NCBI GenBank assembly: GCA_013426805.1
Contig: JACDZG010000082.1
Span: 1 to 34,367, forward strand
Length of the DNA stretch: 34,367 bases
Direction: 5' to 3'
From: Chromatiaceae bacterium
GTDB taxonomy: Bacteria; Pseudomonadota; Gammaproteobacteria; Chromatiales; Chromatiaceae
In this document: piece by piece, positions 26,889 to 34,367 of the stretch
Position numbering within the stretch: position 1 is the stretch's first letter
Layout of the letters: every line of letters starts with the position of its first letter
The notes under the pieces: model-generated
What the model saw: only the letters and a program-made list of their open reading frames with translations
The model's database searches: none
Told to the model about the DNA's origin: nothing
Translations under genes and position numbers: made by a program

Positions 26889-27862
26889 TCGCCTACATCC
26901 TGCGCCGGTTGCTCTATGCCGTGCCGATCCTGATCGGGGTCAATCTGCTGACCTTCGCGCTGTTCTTCGTCCTCAACTCACCGGATCAGATGGCGCGGAT
27001 GCATCTGGGTGAGAAGCGGGTCACCCCGGAGGCCATCACCAACTGGAAACAGGAGCATGGCTATGACAAGCCGCTGCTGTTCAATGAGTCGGCGAGCGGC
27101 TTGGCACGGGTGACGGACACCATCTTTTTCGAGCGCTCGGTGCGGCTGTTCGCCTTCGACTTCGGCTCATCCGACGATGGGCGCGACATTGGCTATGATA
27201 TTTCCCAACGCATGTGGCCGAGCCTGGCCATCGCCGTGCCGGTGCTGCTGGTGGGGCTGGCGCTCAATATCAGTCTGGCGCTCTTCATCGTCTTCTTCCG
27301 GGCTACCTATCTTGATATCGGCGCCGTGGTGTTGCTGGTCGCCATGCTGTCCATCTCCGGGCTCTTCTATATCATCGGGGGTCAGTATCTGCTGAGCAAG
27401 ATCTTCCATCTGGTGCCCATTTCCGGCTATGACACCGGTGTAGAGGCATGGAAGTTCCTGGTACTGCCGGTCATCGTTGGCGTGATCGGCGGGGTGGGAT
27501 CGGGCGTGCGATGGTACCGCACCCTGTTCCTGGAAGAGGTTTCCAAGGACTATGTGCGAACCGCCCGCGCCAAGGGTCTCACCGAGCGGCGAGTGCTGTT
27601 CCGGCATGTCTTGGGCAATGCGCTGATCCCCATCCTCACCGGCGTGGTGGTGGTGCTGCCGCTGCTCTTCATGGGGAGTTTGATCACCGAGTCATTCTTC
27701 GGTATTCCCGGCCTGGGCAGTTACACCATCGACGCCATCAACAATCAGGACTTCGCCATCGTGCGCGCCATGGTGTTTCTGGGGGCCGTGCTCTACATCC
27801 TGGGGCTGATTCTGACCGATATCTCGTATACGCTGGTCGATCCGCGGGTGCGTTTGCAATGA
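26885..27862 (+). CDS. ABC transporter permease, OppB/YejB-like
   Basis: This 325-aa inner-membrane permease has six predicted helices. It opens IAYILRRLLYAVPILIGV, the standard OppB-family N-terminus, and has the EAA loop EEVSKDYVRTARAKGLTERR that contacts the ATPase. The GSLITESFFGIPGLG segment and the TLVDPRVR end are also typical. It starts with GTG whose last two bases form part of the TGA of the binding-protein gene (GTGA overlap), showing translational coupling. Together with the next gene it forms the membrane channel for a peptide-like substrate. Confidence 0.92.
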   Translation: MIAYILRRLLYAVPILIGVNLLTFALFFVLNSPDQMARMHLGEKRVTPEAITNWKQEHGYDKPLLFNESASGLARVTDTIFFERSVRLFAFDFGSSDDGRDIGYDISQRMWPSLAIAVPVLLVGLALNISLALFIVFFRATYLDIGAVVLLVAMLSISGLFYIIGGQYLLSKIFHLVPISGYDTGVEAWKFLVLPVIVGVIGGVGSGVRWYRTLFLEEVSKDYVRTARAKGLTERRVLFRHVLGNALIPILTGVVVVLPLLFMGSLITESFFGIPGLGSYTIDAINNQDFAIVRAMVFLGAVLYILGLILTDISYTLVDPRVRLQ

Positions 27863-27917
27863 ATCGGAAAAGCGGATTGCGGCTGAGTGTCCTGTGCGGT
27901 TTCCGGGGGGGCGTGCG

Positions 27918-29342
27918 ATGCCCCTGATGCCGGTGATCCTCTGGACCGATGCCCTGGTCTTCCTGCTGGTGATCAGCGCGATCGGGTTCGGGCTCTATGC
28001 CGCGCGCCATGAGCATCTGCGCGCGCCCTGGCGGCGGGTGGCGCGTTCGCGGGTGGGCATCGGGACCCTGGTGGTTCTGAGTTTTTACGTGCTGATCGGC
28101 CTGCTCGACACGGTGCATTTCCGTCTGCCGCTCGCCGACCAAACCGCCGGTACCGAGACCAGCGGCGGCACCAGGTACGGGCCGGACTTCTTGAGCCTCT
28201 TCGACGCCTGGGCGACGCCCCTGCGTGAACGCCAGGAAAAGACCTACTCCGCTCCTTTCGCCACCCATCTGTTCGTCAAGGAGGCCATCACGCAACCCGA
28301 CGGCAGCGTGATCCGCGACTATCCCCGGCTGAACTATGGCGGTCGGCACCTGAAGGACCCGACACAACGCGGCTGGGACATTCTGCGTCTCACCTTGCGC
28401 GGCCTGGCGGAGGGCCTGATCGTCTGGGGTCTGATCGCCGCCCAGGTCGTTTGGAGTACGGCGCGACGGCAGGGGATCGGCTTCATGGCCGCGCGCGATG
28501 TCTTGCTGGCCGGCGGTACGGCCTTTCCCTGGCGGACCGCGCTCGGCACCCTGGCCGTCATGCTGGTTCTCGGCTTCGTCGCCGGTGAATTAGCCCTGCG
28601 TTATCACGTCCTGGGCACCGATAAGGTGGGTGAGGATGTCTTTTTCCAGGCACTCAAGTCCATTCGCACCGGTCTCGTCATCGGCACACTCACCACCCTG
28701 GTGATGCTGCCCGCGGCCATCCTGCTGGGGATCATGGCCGGCTATTTTCGCGGCTGGGTGGATGACATCATTCAATATCTCTACACCACCCTGAACGCCA
28801 TTCCCGGGGTGTTGTTGATTGCCGCCGCCATCCTCATGCTGCAGGTCTACATGAGCAACAATGCCGATCAGTTCGAGAGCCTGGTGGAGCGGGCGGATCT
28901 GCGGCTCTTGTTCCTGTGCCTGATTCTGGGTGTGACCAGTTGGACCGGGCTCTGCCGGCTGTTGCGCGGTGAAGCGCTCAAGCTGCGCGAGGCGGACTAT
29001 GTGCGTGCGTCATCCGCGCTGGGCGTTGGTCACTTCGCCATCCTGGGCCGGCATATCCTGCCCAATGTGCTGCATATCGTCATGATTACCCTGGTGCTGG
29101 ATTTCAGCGGCCTGGTCTTGGCGGAGGCGGTGCTGTCCTATGTCAACATCGGGGTGGACCCGACCATGAACAGTTGGGGCAACATGATCAACAGCGCCCG
29201 CCTTGAACTGGCGCGGGACCCCATGGTCTGGTGGTCGCTCACCGCTGCTTTCGTCTTTATGTTCGCCCTGGTGTTGGCGGCCAACCTCTTCGCCGATGTG
29301 GTGCGTGACGCCTTCGACCCGCGGCTGCGGGGGGTGCGTTAG
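27918..29342 (+). CDS. ABC transporter permease, OppC/YejE-like
   Basis: This 474-aa permease is longer than usual for the family (about 300-350). The N-terminal third holds an extra membrane segment near residues 7-30, a second helix (IGTLVVLSFYVLIGLL) and a soluble stretch with PRLNYGGRHLKDPTQRGWD, as in YejE. The core permease domain has the EAA loop GEALKLREADYVRASSALGV and the end DVVRDAFDPRLRGVR. An in-frame GTG at 27894 exists, but ATG 27918 behind a G-rich stretch is preferred. It is last in the operon. No ATP-binding subunit follows, so the transporter must borrow an ATPase encoded elsewhere. Confidence 0.9.
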   Translation: MPLMPVILWTDALVFLLVISAIGFGLYAARHEHLRAPWRRVARSRVGIGTLVVLSFYVLIGLLDTVHFRLPLADQTAGTETSGGTRYGPDFLSLFDAWATPLRERQEKTYSAPFATHLFVKEAITQPDGSVIRDYPRLNYGGRHLKDPTQRGWDILRLTLRGLAEGLIVWGLIAAQVVWSTARRQGIGFMAARDVLLAGGTAFPWRTALGTLAVMLVLGFVAGELALRYHVLGTDKVGEDVFFQALKSIRTGLVIGTLTTLVMLPAAILLGIMAGYFRGWVDDIIQYLYTTLNAIPGVLLIAAAILMLQVYMSNNADQFESLVERADLRLLFLCLILGVTSWTGLCRLLRGEALKLREADYVRASSALGVGHFAILGRHILPNVLHIVMITLVLDFSGLVLAEAVLSYVNIGVDPTMNSWGNMINSARLELARDPMVWWSLTAAFVFMFALVLAANLFADVVRDAFDPRLRGVR

Positions 29343-29346
29343 TTTT

Positions 29347-30219
29347 ATGGCAACGCGCAAACTCATCAGCTTCGATTGGGCCATGAAACGGCTGCTGCGC
29401 AGCAAGGCCAACTTCGGCATCCTTGAGGGCTTCTTGAGCGAGCTATTGCGCGAGGACGTACAGATCGTAGAGGTCCTGGAATCGGAGTCGAACCGCGACA
29501 CCGCCGACGACCGCTCCAACCGACTGGATCTCAAAATGCGCAACCACCGTGGTGAGCTGGTGCTGATCGAGGTCCAATACGAGCGCCAGCATGATTACCT
29601 GTCGCGGATGCTCTATGGCAGCGCCCGCGTGCTGGTCGAGCATCTGGATGTCGGCCAGTCCTATGCTGACCTGGTCAAGGTGATCTCGGTCAACATCCTC
29701 TATTTCGATCTTGGACACGGCGAGGACTACGTCTACCATGGCACCACGCGCTTTTGCGGTCTGCACAAGCACGACGAGCTGGCCTTGAGCCGCGCCCAAC
29801 GCAAACTGTTTCCGGGGCGTGAGGGCACCCACGAACTGTTCCCCGAGTATTATCTGATCAAGGTCGAGCGCTTCGATGACATCGCCCGCGACACGCTCGA
29901 CGAATGGATTTACTTCCTCAAGCACGAGTCGATCCAGGACGGTTTCTCGGCCAAAGGCTTGAGCGAGGCCAAGGAGAAGCTCGACGTACTTAAGCTTGCA
30001 CCGGCGGAGCGCGCCGCCTACGAGCGCTGGCAGGACGACCTGCATCTGCAAGCGAGCCTGGTGGCGTCGAACTATGGACTTGGCAAGATCGAGGGACGCG
30101 AGCAGGGACGCGAAGAACGCACCCTGGAGATCGCCCGAGCGATGAAGGCCAACGGCGTCGCCGCGAGCGTCATCGCCGAGTCTACCGGCCTGGCCCTTGA
30201 GGTCGTTGCCGGCCTTTAA
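29347..30219 (+). CDS. Rpn-family recombination-promoting nuclease / PD-(D/E)XK putative transposase
   Basis: This 290-aa protein begins MATRKLISFDWAMKRLLRSKANFGILEGFL, the typical Rpn N-terminus. It carries the PD-(D/E)XK core with Asp61 (NRLDLKM) and Glu75-x-Gln77 (LIEVQYERQ), where the usual lysine is replaced by Gln as in most Rpn proteins. The C-terminus has a repetitive EGREQGREER stretch and a small helical unit (AMKANGVAASVIAESTGL), also family-typical. Rpn proteins are DNA nucleases that raise RecA-independent recombination and are often multicopy. It starts four bases after the permease stop but has no ribosome binding site, so it may be translated by read-through coupling or weakly. 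It has probably moved independently of the transporter. Confidence 0.9.
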   Translation: MATRKLISFDWAMKRLLRSKANFGILEGFLSELLREDVQIVEVLESESNRDTADDRSNRLDLKMRNHRGELVLIEVQYERQHDYLSRMLYGSARVLVEHLDVGQSYADLVKVISVNILYFDLGHGEDYVYHGTTRFCGLHKHDELALSRAQRKLFPGREGTHELFPEYYLIKVERFDDIARDTLDEWIYFLKHESIQDGFSAKGLSEAKEKLDVLKLAPAERAAYERWQDDLHLQASLVASNYGLGKIEGREQGREERTLEIARAMKANGVAASVIAESTGLALEVVAGL

Positions 30220-30250
30220 CGTGATTTCCGCGAAAAGATGTACCAACGTG

Positions 30251-30274
30251 TAGGGGCGACTTTAGTCGCCCCTA
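30251..30274. repeat. near-perfect palindrome TAGGGGCGACT / AGTCGCCCCTA
   Basis: Eleven-base arms are separated by two bases just downstream of the Rpn stop. It could terminate the transporter-Rpn transcript, though no T-run follows. It shares the GTAGGGGCG head with the palindrome at 30647. Confidence 0.8.
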
Positions 30275-30646
30275 AGCCCCTTGAAGCCCCCTGCCGATCT
30301 TGCTGCATCCGCACAACACACCGGAGGTCGAGGCTTCAGCCGGACGCGGCACCGCCGCCCGCTAAAGCGTCGGCCTCCGGTCGCGTCGCCTGGGCCTCCG
30401 GAGGCTGAGGTCGCGTGGTACGAAATGCCTCGGAAATCGCCTTAAGAGAGAACGCAAAGACTGGGGGGCGGTGATGTCCACGGTATCTGCCCATCCGCTG
30501 GCAGGATCGAAGCGCGTAGCCGCGTGACCGACTACAAAGACCGGTAGAGCGGATGCCCGCAGGCCGATCCGCCACTCCCGTCACTTCCGACCCCATCAGC
30601 CCTCACGCGTTATAGCGTTCGCACCTGATATCCAGACCGACCTTCG

Positions 30647-30677
30647 TGTAGGGGCGGGTTTGAAACCCGCCCCTACA
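30647..30677. repeat. perfect 15-bp palindrome of the GTAGGGGCGGGTTT type
   Basis: TGTAGGGGCGGGTTT and AAACCCGCCCCTACA are separated by one G. It lies just after the Uma2 stop (minus strand) and may be its terminator. It belongs to the same dispersed family as the element at 30251. Confidence 0.85.
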
Positions 30678-30704
30678 TCCGGTTATCACGTCCGAAGGCC
30701 ATAA

Positions 30705-31262
30705 TCAGCCGCCGAGGATGTAGCCCATATCGATCGGCACCGCCTCGAAAGGCGGTATGGCGACCCGTGCGGCGTCGGGCCCGGTGACGGTCAGGTCGGC
30801 AATGATCCGATACGTGGCGCCGTCCAGCGCATAGGTGATGAGGGTGCGCTCTTCGGGCCAGATCAGCCAATAGAAAGGCACCCGGTGGCGTTGCAGGAGG
30901 AGCAGCAGGGTGAGAGTGTCCTTGCGTTCGTGGCCGGGGGAGACAATTTCGCACACCCAGTCCGGTGTCAGTTCCAAGATACCGCTGGGGCGTTCGGGCA
31001 GGCGTTCGCGGCGCCAGCCGACGAGGTCGTGGCTCGGGCACTGGTGGGCTTCGTAAAGGACACTGATCCCGGTGGCGATCCACCAACCGACAGGGCCGGT
31101 GCCGCGGGTAAAGGGACCCAATTCGATCGCGGTCGCGCTCTGCGCCAAACCGTGCTCGGCGCACGCCATGGGCCGGCGGACGATCTCGCCGTCGATGAGT
31201 TCCACCCGCTCGTCCGGGTGGGCGAGAAGGTCGGCGAGCGTGGCCGGTTTCAGGGCTTCCAT
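30705..31262 (-). CDS. Uma2-family (DUF820) PD-(D/E)XK endonuclease-like protein
   Basis: This 185-aa protein has the Uma2 order of motifs: a short N-terminal helix (PATLADLLAHP), the hairpin RVELIDGEIVRRPMA, a central Asp in PSHDLVGW, then PDWVCEIVSPGHERKD with the catalytic-type Glu. The helix LLQRHRVPFYWLIWPEERTLITYAL completes the fold. The family has a restriction-endonuclease-like fold, is multicopy in cyanobacteria and purple bacteria and has no settled function. GAGGT six bases before ATG 31262 fixes the start over an upstream ATG at 31277. It stands alone between palindromes and decayed sequence. Confidence 0.88.
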   Translation of the reverse strand: MEALKPATLADLLAHPDERVELIDGEIVRRPMACAEHGLAQSATAIELGPFTRGTGPVGWWIATGISVLYEAHQCPSHDLVGWRRERLPERPSGILELTPDWVCEIVSPGHERKDTLTLLLLLQRHRVPFYWLIWPEERTLITYALDGATYRIIADLTVTGPDAARVAIPPFEAVPIDMGYILGG

Positions 31263-31564
31263 CGGTGTACCTCGCACGGTGGCAGGCGTTGGCGCGGGGT
31301 GCGCCAGGTGCCGGTCGAAGGATCGCGCGGCGCGGGCCGCAAGGTCAGTTTACGCGCAACCAGCAACCATGACCGGGGCGCGATGGCAACCGATGTGGCT
31401 GACCCGTCATGCGCAGGTGGAGTCATGCCGCACTGGGTCGGTCCGACGGTCAGGTCAGCCTGGCGAACACCCCGACACCGGCAGGCCGCCGTTGGCGCGC
31501 AATCAGCGTATCCGGAGAGCAGGATCGAGCGCACGATCGCCGCCGGCGCCCAGTCGAGTCCCAC

Positions 31565-31696
31565 GACCGATTTCGGGGCAGCAAACATGGTCTCAGCGGA
31601 TTGTGGTCGCGGCAGCTATCGCAGAAAGACCGCGTGGTCTATCGATTCGACTCGGACGCGATCTTTATCTTCGCAATCGGCGGCTATGACGGCGAC
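31565..31696 (+). pseudogene. remnant of a YoeB/Txe-family toxin C-terminus
   Basis: In this frame the translation HGLSGLWSRQLSQKDRVVYR, followed by an acidic turn and an AIFIFAIGGYD strand, closely matches the last 35 residues of YoeB/Txe mRNA interferases (LSGLWSRRI...RLVY...). The family normally ends in a C-R-x-H-Y segment; here that is replaced by GGYDGDH, and the frame runs on without the normal stop. The N-terminal half of the toxin (about 45 residues) and any Phd/YefM antitoxin are absent upstream. It is therefore a broken fragment, not a working toxin-antitoxin pair. Confidence 0.65.
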
Positions 31697-31704
31697 CATT
31701 GTCG

Positions 31705-31735
31705 AGTCCAGTCCGGAAGCACATCCGGATGGACT
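31705..31735. repeat. imperfect 12-bp hairpin
   Basis: AGTCCAGTCCGGA is mirrored by TCCGGATGGACT around AAGCACA-like loop bases, with one unpaired base in the left arm. It sits just after the toxin remnant and could be that gene's former terminator. Confidence 0.5.
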
Positions 31736-32240
31736 GCGCCCGGGAGACATCGGCAGTCCGTATCCACTTTTTGTACGAAACCTTGATCCAGGTCACACTG
31801 GTTCCCAGTGGTTCCCTTGTAAAACTTCCAGGTGTGGACGAACATAAGCACAGACTGACGGGGTTTAGCCGCCAACCGAATCGGGCATTTCAGGAAAATC
31901 CTGCGCCGCCGTTCCGCGGGGGAACACTTCGCAGGGTCCATGTGGAGCGGCTGCCAAGGCGCTAGCGGGGATCTGAGGTGCTTGGTCGGTTCGCGGCATT
32001 CAGTCTAGCGCCCTGGTGGCCTGCGGCAGGCGAAAACGCAACTGGCCCGTTTCGACCTTGAACACGTTAGGCACGAGCATGACCAAACCGACACGTAACG
32101 CTTGCGCATTTCCTCGACCCACGTCTGTAGCTCTTCGGACGCTATTTTTTCGGACGTATGAGTGGTTGTTCGTTTTCAGCGGTCCGGCTGTTTCAAGTGA
32201 GGATAAATGGGTAACAATCGCCAACAGGAGCGAATGCCTT

Positions 32241-32807
32241 TTGTTCCTCAGCTTAGTACAAAGGCGGCTCTTGCTTATCGGGATCGTAACTTGCTATCTT
32301 TCGGCGTGCGCGAGTACGACTCCTCAGACTTCGTTTGTACGCGGATATGGGATGTACGAAAAATGTAGCTACACTGGCTATTGGCGGAATGGGTGGCCCC
32401 ATGGACATGGAACTCTCTCGTGTCCCGATTCACGCGAGATCACTTTCAATGGGCGCGTAATTTCTCGCAACGGCGTTGTTTCTGGCGAGTGGGCAAATGG
32501 CCGGTTCGTGCAGGAGGATGTCCCTGCGTCCAAGCCGAGCCGAACAACGGAAAACACTAACCGCTCAGATGGAGCCACCGTTTCTCAATTTTGCAAAGAA
32601 AACCCATGGAAATGCCTGGCGGGCGTTTTATTAACTGCCGCCGCCGCTGGCGCCGCTTTGGACAAAAGTTTTCCATCGACTCCTAGCGAGAGCTGCACCA
32701 GCTGGTTGCTTTCACAATGCGTAAGTGATTGCAAAAAGGTACCCCTTTACAGGTTTCCTGGCTCTTGCGAAAGTGAGTGCGAAACAAAGCTATCTTGCCC
32801 CCACTGA
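32241..32807 (+). CDS. MORN-repeat lipoprotein with cysteine-rich C-terminus
   Basis: The recognisable protein has a lipoprotein signal (RRLLLIGIVTCYLSAC, lipobox LSAC), then one clear and perhaps two MORN-type hairpins (YTGYWRNGWPHGHGTLSC; FNGRVISRNGVVSGEW). A linker, an alanine-rich hydrophobic stretch (LAGVLLTAAAAGAAL) and a tail with six cysteines in the last 40 residues follow. The start is uncertain. TTG 32241 with AGGAG ten bases before it gives a 188-aa lipoprotein, while the frame is open back to 32016 through sequence that does not look native. MORN repeats bind membranes or partner proteins; the role here is unknown. It may be cargo near the group II introns. Confidence 0.55.
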   Translation: MFLSLVQRRLLLIGIVTCYLSACASTTPQTSFVRGYGMYEKCSYTGYWRNGWPHGHGTLSCPDSREITFNGRVISRNGVVSGEWANGRFVQEDVPASKPSRTTENTNRSDGATVSQFCKENPWKCLAGVLLTAAAAGAALDKSFPSTPSESCTSWLLSQCVSDCKKVPLYRFPGSCESECETKLSCPH

Positions 32808-32853
32808 AGCTTGTAGCCGTGTATACTCGCTATTGAAATGGGAAAAGGGGCCA

Positions 32854-33640
32854 TTGCGGCTTGGCAATGTCGCGCAGTCTAGTGGGTGCGAATCCCACCT
32901 GGGTAGTCGCTAGCCACGAGCCCAGTATCGAGCCGTGCGGCGCGCACGGTAACGGGCGTGTCGATGCGTAGGCGCGAAAGCAGGCGAGGTGTAAAGGTAA
33001 CGGGTGGAGCCGACCTTGAAGGTGTTGAGCCCCGAAAATTTTGGTTGGAGAGCGCCGACGGCATTGACCCGCACGCAGGCAACATTCGGTACCGCGCGAC
33101 GGCGAGCGGTGCCAGTGCTCCCGGGGTCCTAGGCCATGTCGAGCCTGACAATGAGAATGCGCGGTAACCGAGGAGGTCCGTGTCTCGGTCCGTCTGGATG
33201 CGGGCACCCGTGAACAAGCGAAAATGGCGAGGACGCGGGCGGCGGGGTGCGGAAGTCGGAGCCGCCTATAGTAGTGTCGATTCCCGGTAATGCGGGGGCA
33301 GCGTTGCGGGTGACTGTTTGAGACAGCGTGCGGATGATACACGGCCCTACACCGAGAGGACTCCGTCCGTGGCAACAAATTTAAGCACGCTGTCGGCGTG
33401 CGGGTGCCCTTGGTGCAAGCACGTAAGCGACCGGCGTTCCGAGGAAGCGGACGCCGGGAGTCGATGGGTCTTTGCGCCTGTCCTATCGGGAATGAATCAA
33501 ACTGGGAGCCTGTAACACTCCAAGTGCGGTTCTGCGAGGAGCCGGGAACGAATCGTCGTATGGTTGAGATAGCGTGGCACCGCCGGGAAACCAGGCGGCA
33601 AACAGAGAACACAAACGTCAGCCTAAGTGACGGCAAGAAC
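32854..33640 (+). mobile_element. ORF-less group II intron, copy 1
   Basis: The RNA-like sequence starts TTGCGGCTTGGCAA, matching the GTGCG-type 5' end of group II introns with one changed base. It has the GGGTGCGAATCCCAC hairpin of domain I, a long conserved core (CGAAAGCAGGCGAGGTG at 32975, GGTGTTGAGCCCCGAAA at 33020), a domain III-like GGAAGTCGGAGCC-type block and a domain V-like hairpin at 33506. Domain IV between them is only about 150 bases and encodes no reverse transcriptase. Splicing would therefore need a maturase supplied in trans, or the copy is dead. The 3' end (domain VI) is not clear; 33640 is an estimate. Confidence 0.72.
33506..33532 (+). ncRNA. domain V-like hairpin of group II intron copy 1
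   Basis: GAGCC (33506-33510) pairs with GGTTC (33528-33532), and CACT (33516-33519) with AGTG (33523-33526) around a 3-base loop. It contains the catalytic AGC triad of domain V. It is 27 nucleotides long rather than the usual 34, with a shortened upper helix and an unequal internal bulge, which suggests degeneration. Confidence 0.55.
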
Positions 33641-33653
33641 CGGGCTTAGTAAC

Positions 33654-33720
33654 TGTCCATTAACTACTTCCCGCTTTGAACGCCAACGTCGGCTAACAAT
33701 CGGGAAGTAGAAAATGGACA
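33654..33720. repeat. 20-bp inverted repeat between the two introns
   Basis: TGTCCATTAACTACTTCCCG (33654-33673) and CGGGAAGTAGAAAATGGACA (33701-33720) are complementary except for two central bases, with a 27-base loop. It ends 14 bases before the GTGCG start of intron copy 2 and is followed by a T/C-rich run. It may be a terminator-like hairpin used as a target site, or the ends of a tiny non-autonomous element. Confidence 0.8.
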
Positions 33721-33734
33721 CTTTCTTACTCTCC

Positions 33735-34367
33735 GTGCGGCCTGGCAAGGTCGCGTGTTCTAGCGGGTGAGAGTCCCGCCGGGGTCATCGTGAGCCGCGA
33801 GCCCAGCATCGCGCCTTGCGGCGCGACCGGTAACGGGCGCGTCGATGCGTAGGCACGAAAGCAGGCGAGGTGCAAAGGTAACGGGTGATGCCGACCCTGA
33901 AGGTGTTGAGCCCCGAAAGTTTTGGTTGGTGAGTGCCGACGGTTTTGTCCCGCCGGTAGGCAACAACCGGCGCAGCGCAACGGCGAGCGGCGCCGGTACT
34001 CCCTGGGGTCCGAGGCCGTGTCGAGCCTGACATTGAGAATACGCGGTCACTAGGGAGATCCAAGTGTCGGTCTGCTGGATGCGGGCATCCGTAAACAAGT
34101 GTAAGAGCGAGGACATGGGCGGTGATGCTTGGAAGTCGGAGCCATCCATCGTAGCGTCGATGCCGGGTCATGCCGGGTCAGCCTTGCGGGTGGCGGCTTG
34201 AGACAACACGCGATTGATACGCGGCCCTACGCCGAGAGGATTTTGCCCGCGACCAAAAAAATCAAGCGTTTCGCACGGATTGCAAAGCCTCGCGCGCTAC
34301 GCCGGACGCACAGCGCGGAGTCGATGGGGCGATGTTGCCTTGTTCGTCCGTGGATGACTCAAGCTGG
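33735..34367 (+). mobile_element. ORF-less group II intron, copy 2 (cut by the window end)
   Basis: It begins with the canonical GTGCGGCCTGGCAAGG and the domain I hairpin GCGGGTGAGAGTCCCGC. It is collinear with copy 1 at an offset of 881-882 bases for about 290 bases, then stays alignable to the edge with some gaps. The sequence stops at TCAAGCTGG, matching the bases just before domain V in copy 1. Domain IV is again far too short for a maturase, so this copy also lacks an intron-encoded protein up to domain V. Its 5' end is better preserved than that of copy 1. Confidence 0.75.

Larger units (their letters stand above)
30220..30704. other. intergenic region carrying two related palindromes
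   Basis: There is no supported gene. Both ends carry a hairpin that starts TGTAGGGGCG (listed separately), and the about 370 bases between them are GC-rich with no recognisable coding pattern. Confidence 0.5.
31263..32240. other. decayed accessory intergenic region
   Basis: Almost 1 kb lacks an intact gene. The recognisable remains are a toxin C-terminus (31565-31696) and a small hairpin (31705-31735). Reading frames around 31,700-31,965 and 32,000-32,224 show no family I recognise. The composition is less GC-rich than the metabolic part of the window, in keeping with acquired and eroding DNA. Confidence 0.55.

Noticed and set aside
31684-31965. Small frames on both strands after the toxin remnant
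   Set aside because: They have no ribosome binding site, no recognisable motif, and lie in decayed DNA with a hairpin.
32830-33636. 268-codon minus-strand frame across intron copy 1
   Set aside because: The same strand in copy 2 gives similar peptides only because the RNA sequence is conserved. The translations are low-complexity Arg/Ser/Pro-rich and match no protein family.

Overview
This is a high-GC chromosomal segment of a Gram-negative bacterium. The evidence is a FabI closely resembling gammaproteobacterial FabI, Sec and lipoprotein signal peptides, an outer-membrane barrel protein and a RND/LolA-type envelope system. Rpn and Uma2 family genes, a toxin remnant, many palindromic intergenic repeats and ORF-less group II introns would suit a large accessory-rich genome such as a purple sulfur bacterium (Chromatiaceae). 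That placement is an inference; no rRNA or marker gene is present.

Positions 1-16,300 form the most distinctive region. A complete single-module reducing polyketide synthase (KS-AT-DH-MT-ER-KR-ACP, 2555 aa) is followed by a PLP-dependent alpha-oxoamine synthase (AOS). This resembles the Fum1/Fum8 logic of fumonisin assembly, where the polyketide is released by decarboxylative condensation with an amino acid. The expected product is a long-chain, possibly methyl-branched amino ketone, similar to a sphingoid base. Convergent to it lies a two-gene operon encoding a double VOC-domain protein and an acetoacetate-decarboxylase-like protein. Divergent from that operon is a three-gene envelope operon: a 12-TM RND/MMPL exporter, a periplasmic LolA-like protein and an outer-membrane beta-barrel. 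Together the genes suggest a pathway that makes an amino-lipid and moves it to the outer membrane. The link is inferred from proximity.

Positions 16,300-30,200 are mostly metabolic. They hold a DUF2189 membrane protein divergent from a metallo-beta-lactamase-fold hydrolase; an etfB-etfA-acyl-CoA dehydrogenase operon that feeds acyl-CoA electrons into an electron-transfer flavoprotein; a SAM methyltransferase; fabI; and a peptide-type ABC transporter (lipoprotein binding protein plus two permeases) with no ATPase gene beside it. An Rpn-family nuclease gene closes the block. Perfect inverted repeats of several unrelated families sit in nearly every intergenic gap.

Positions 30,200-34,367 are accessory and partly decayed. 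They hold a Uma2-family protein, a fossil of a YoeB/Txe toxin C-terminus, a MORN-repeat lipoprotein with six cysteines near its end, and two collinear group II intron RNAs in tandem, neither with room for a reverse transcriptase. The second is cut by the window edge and lies just behind a 20-bp inverted repeat.
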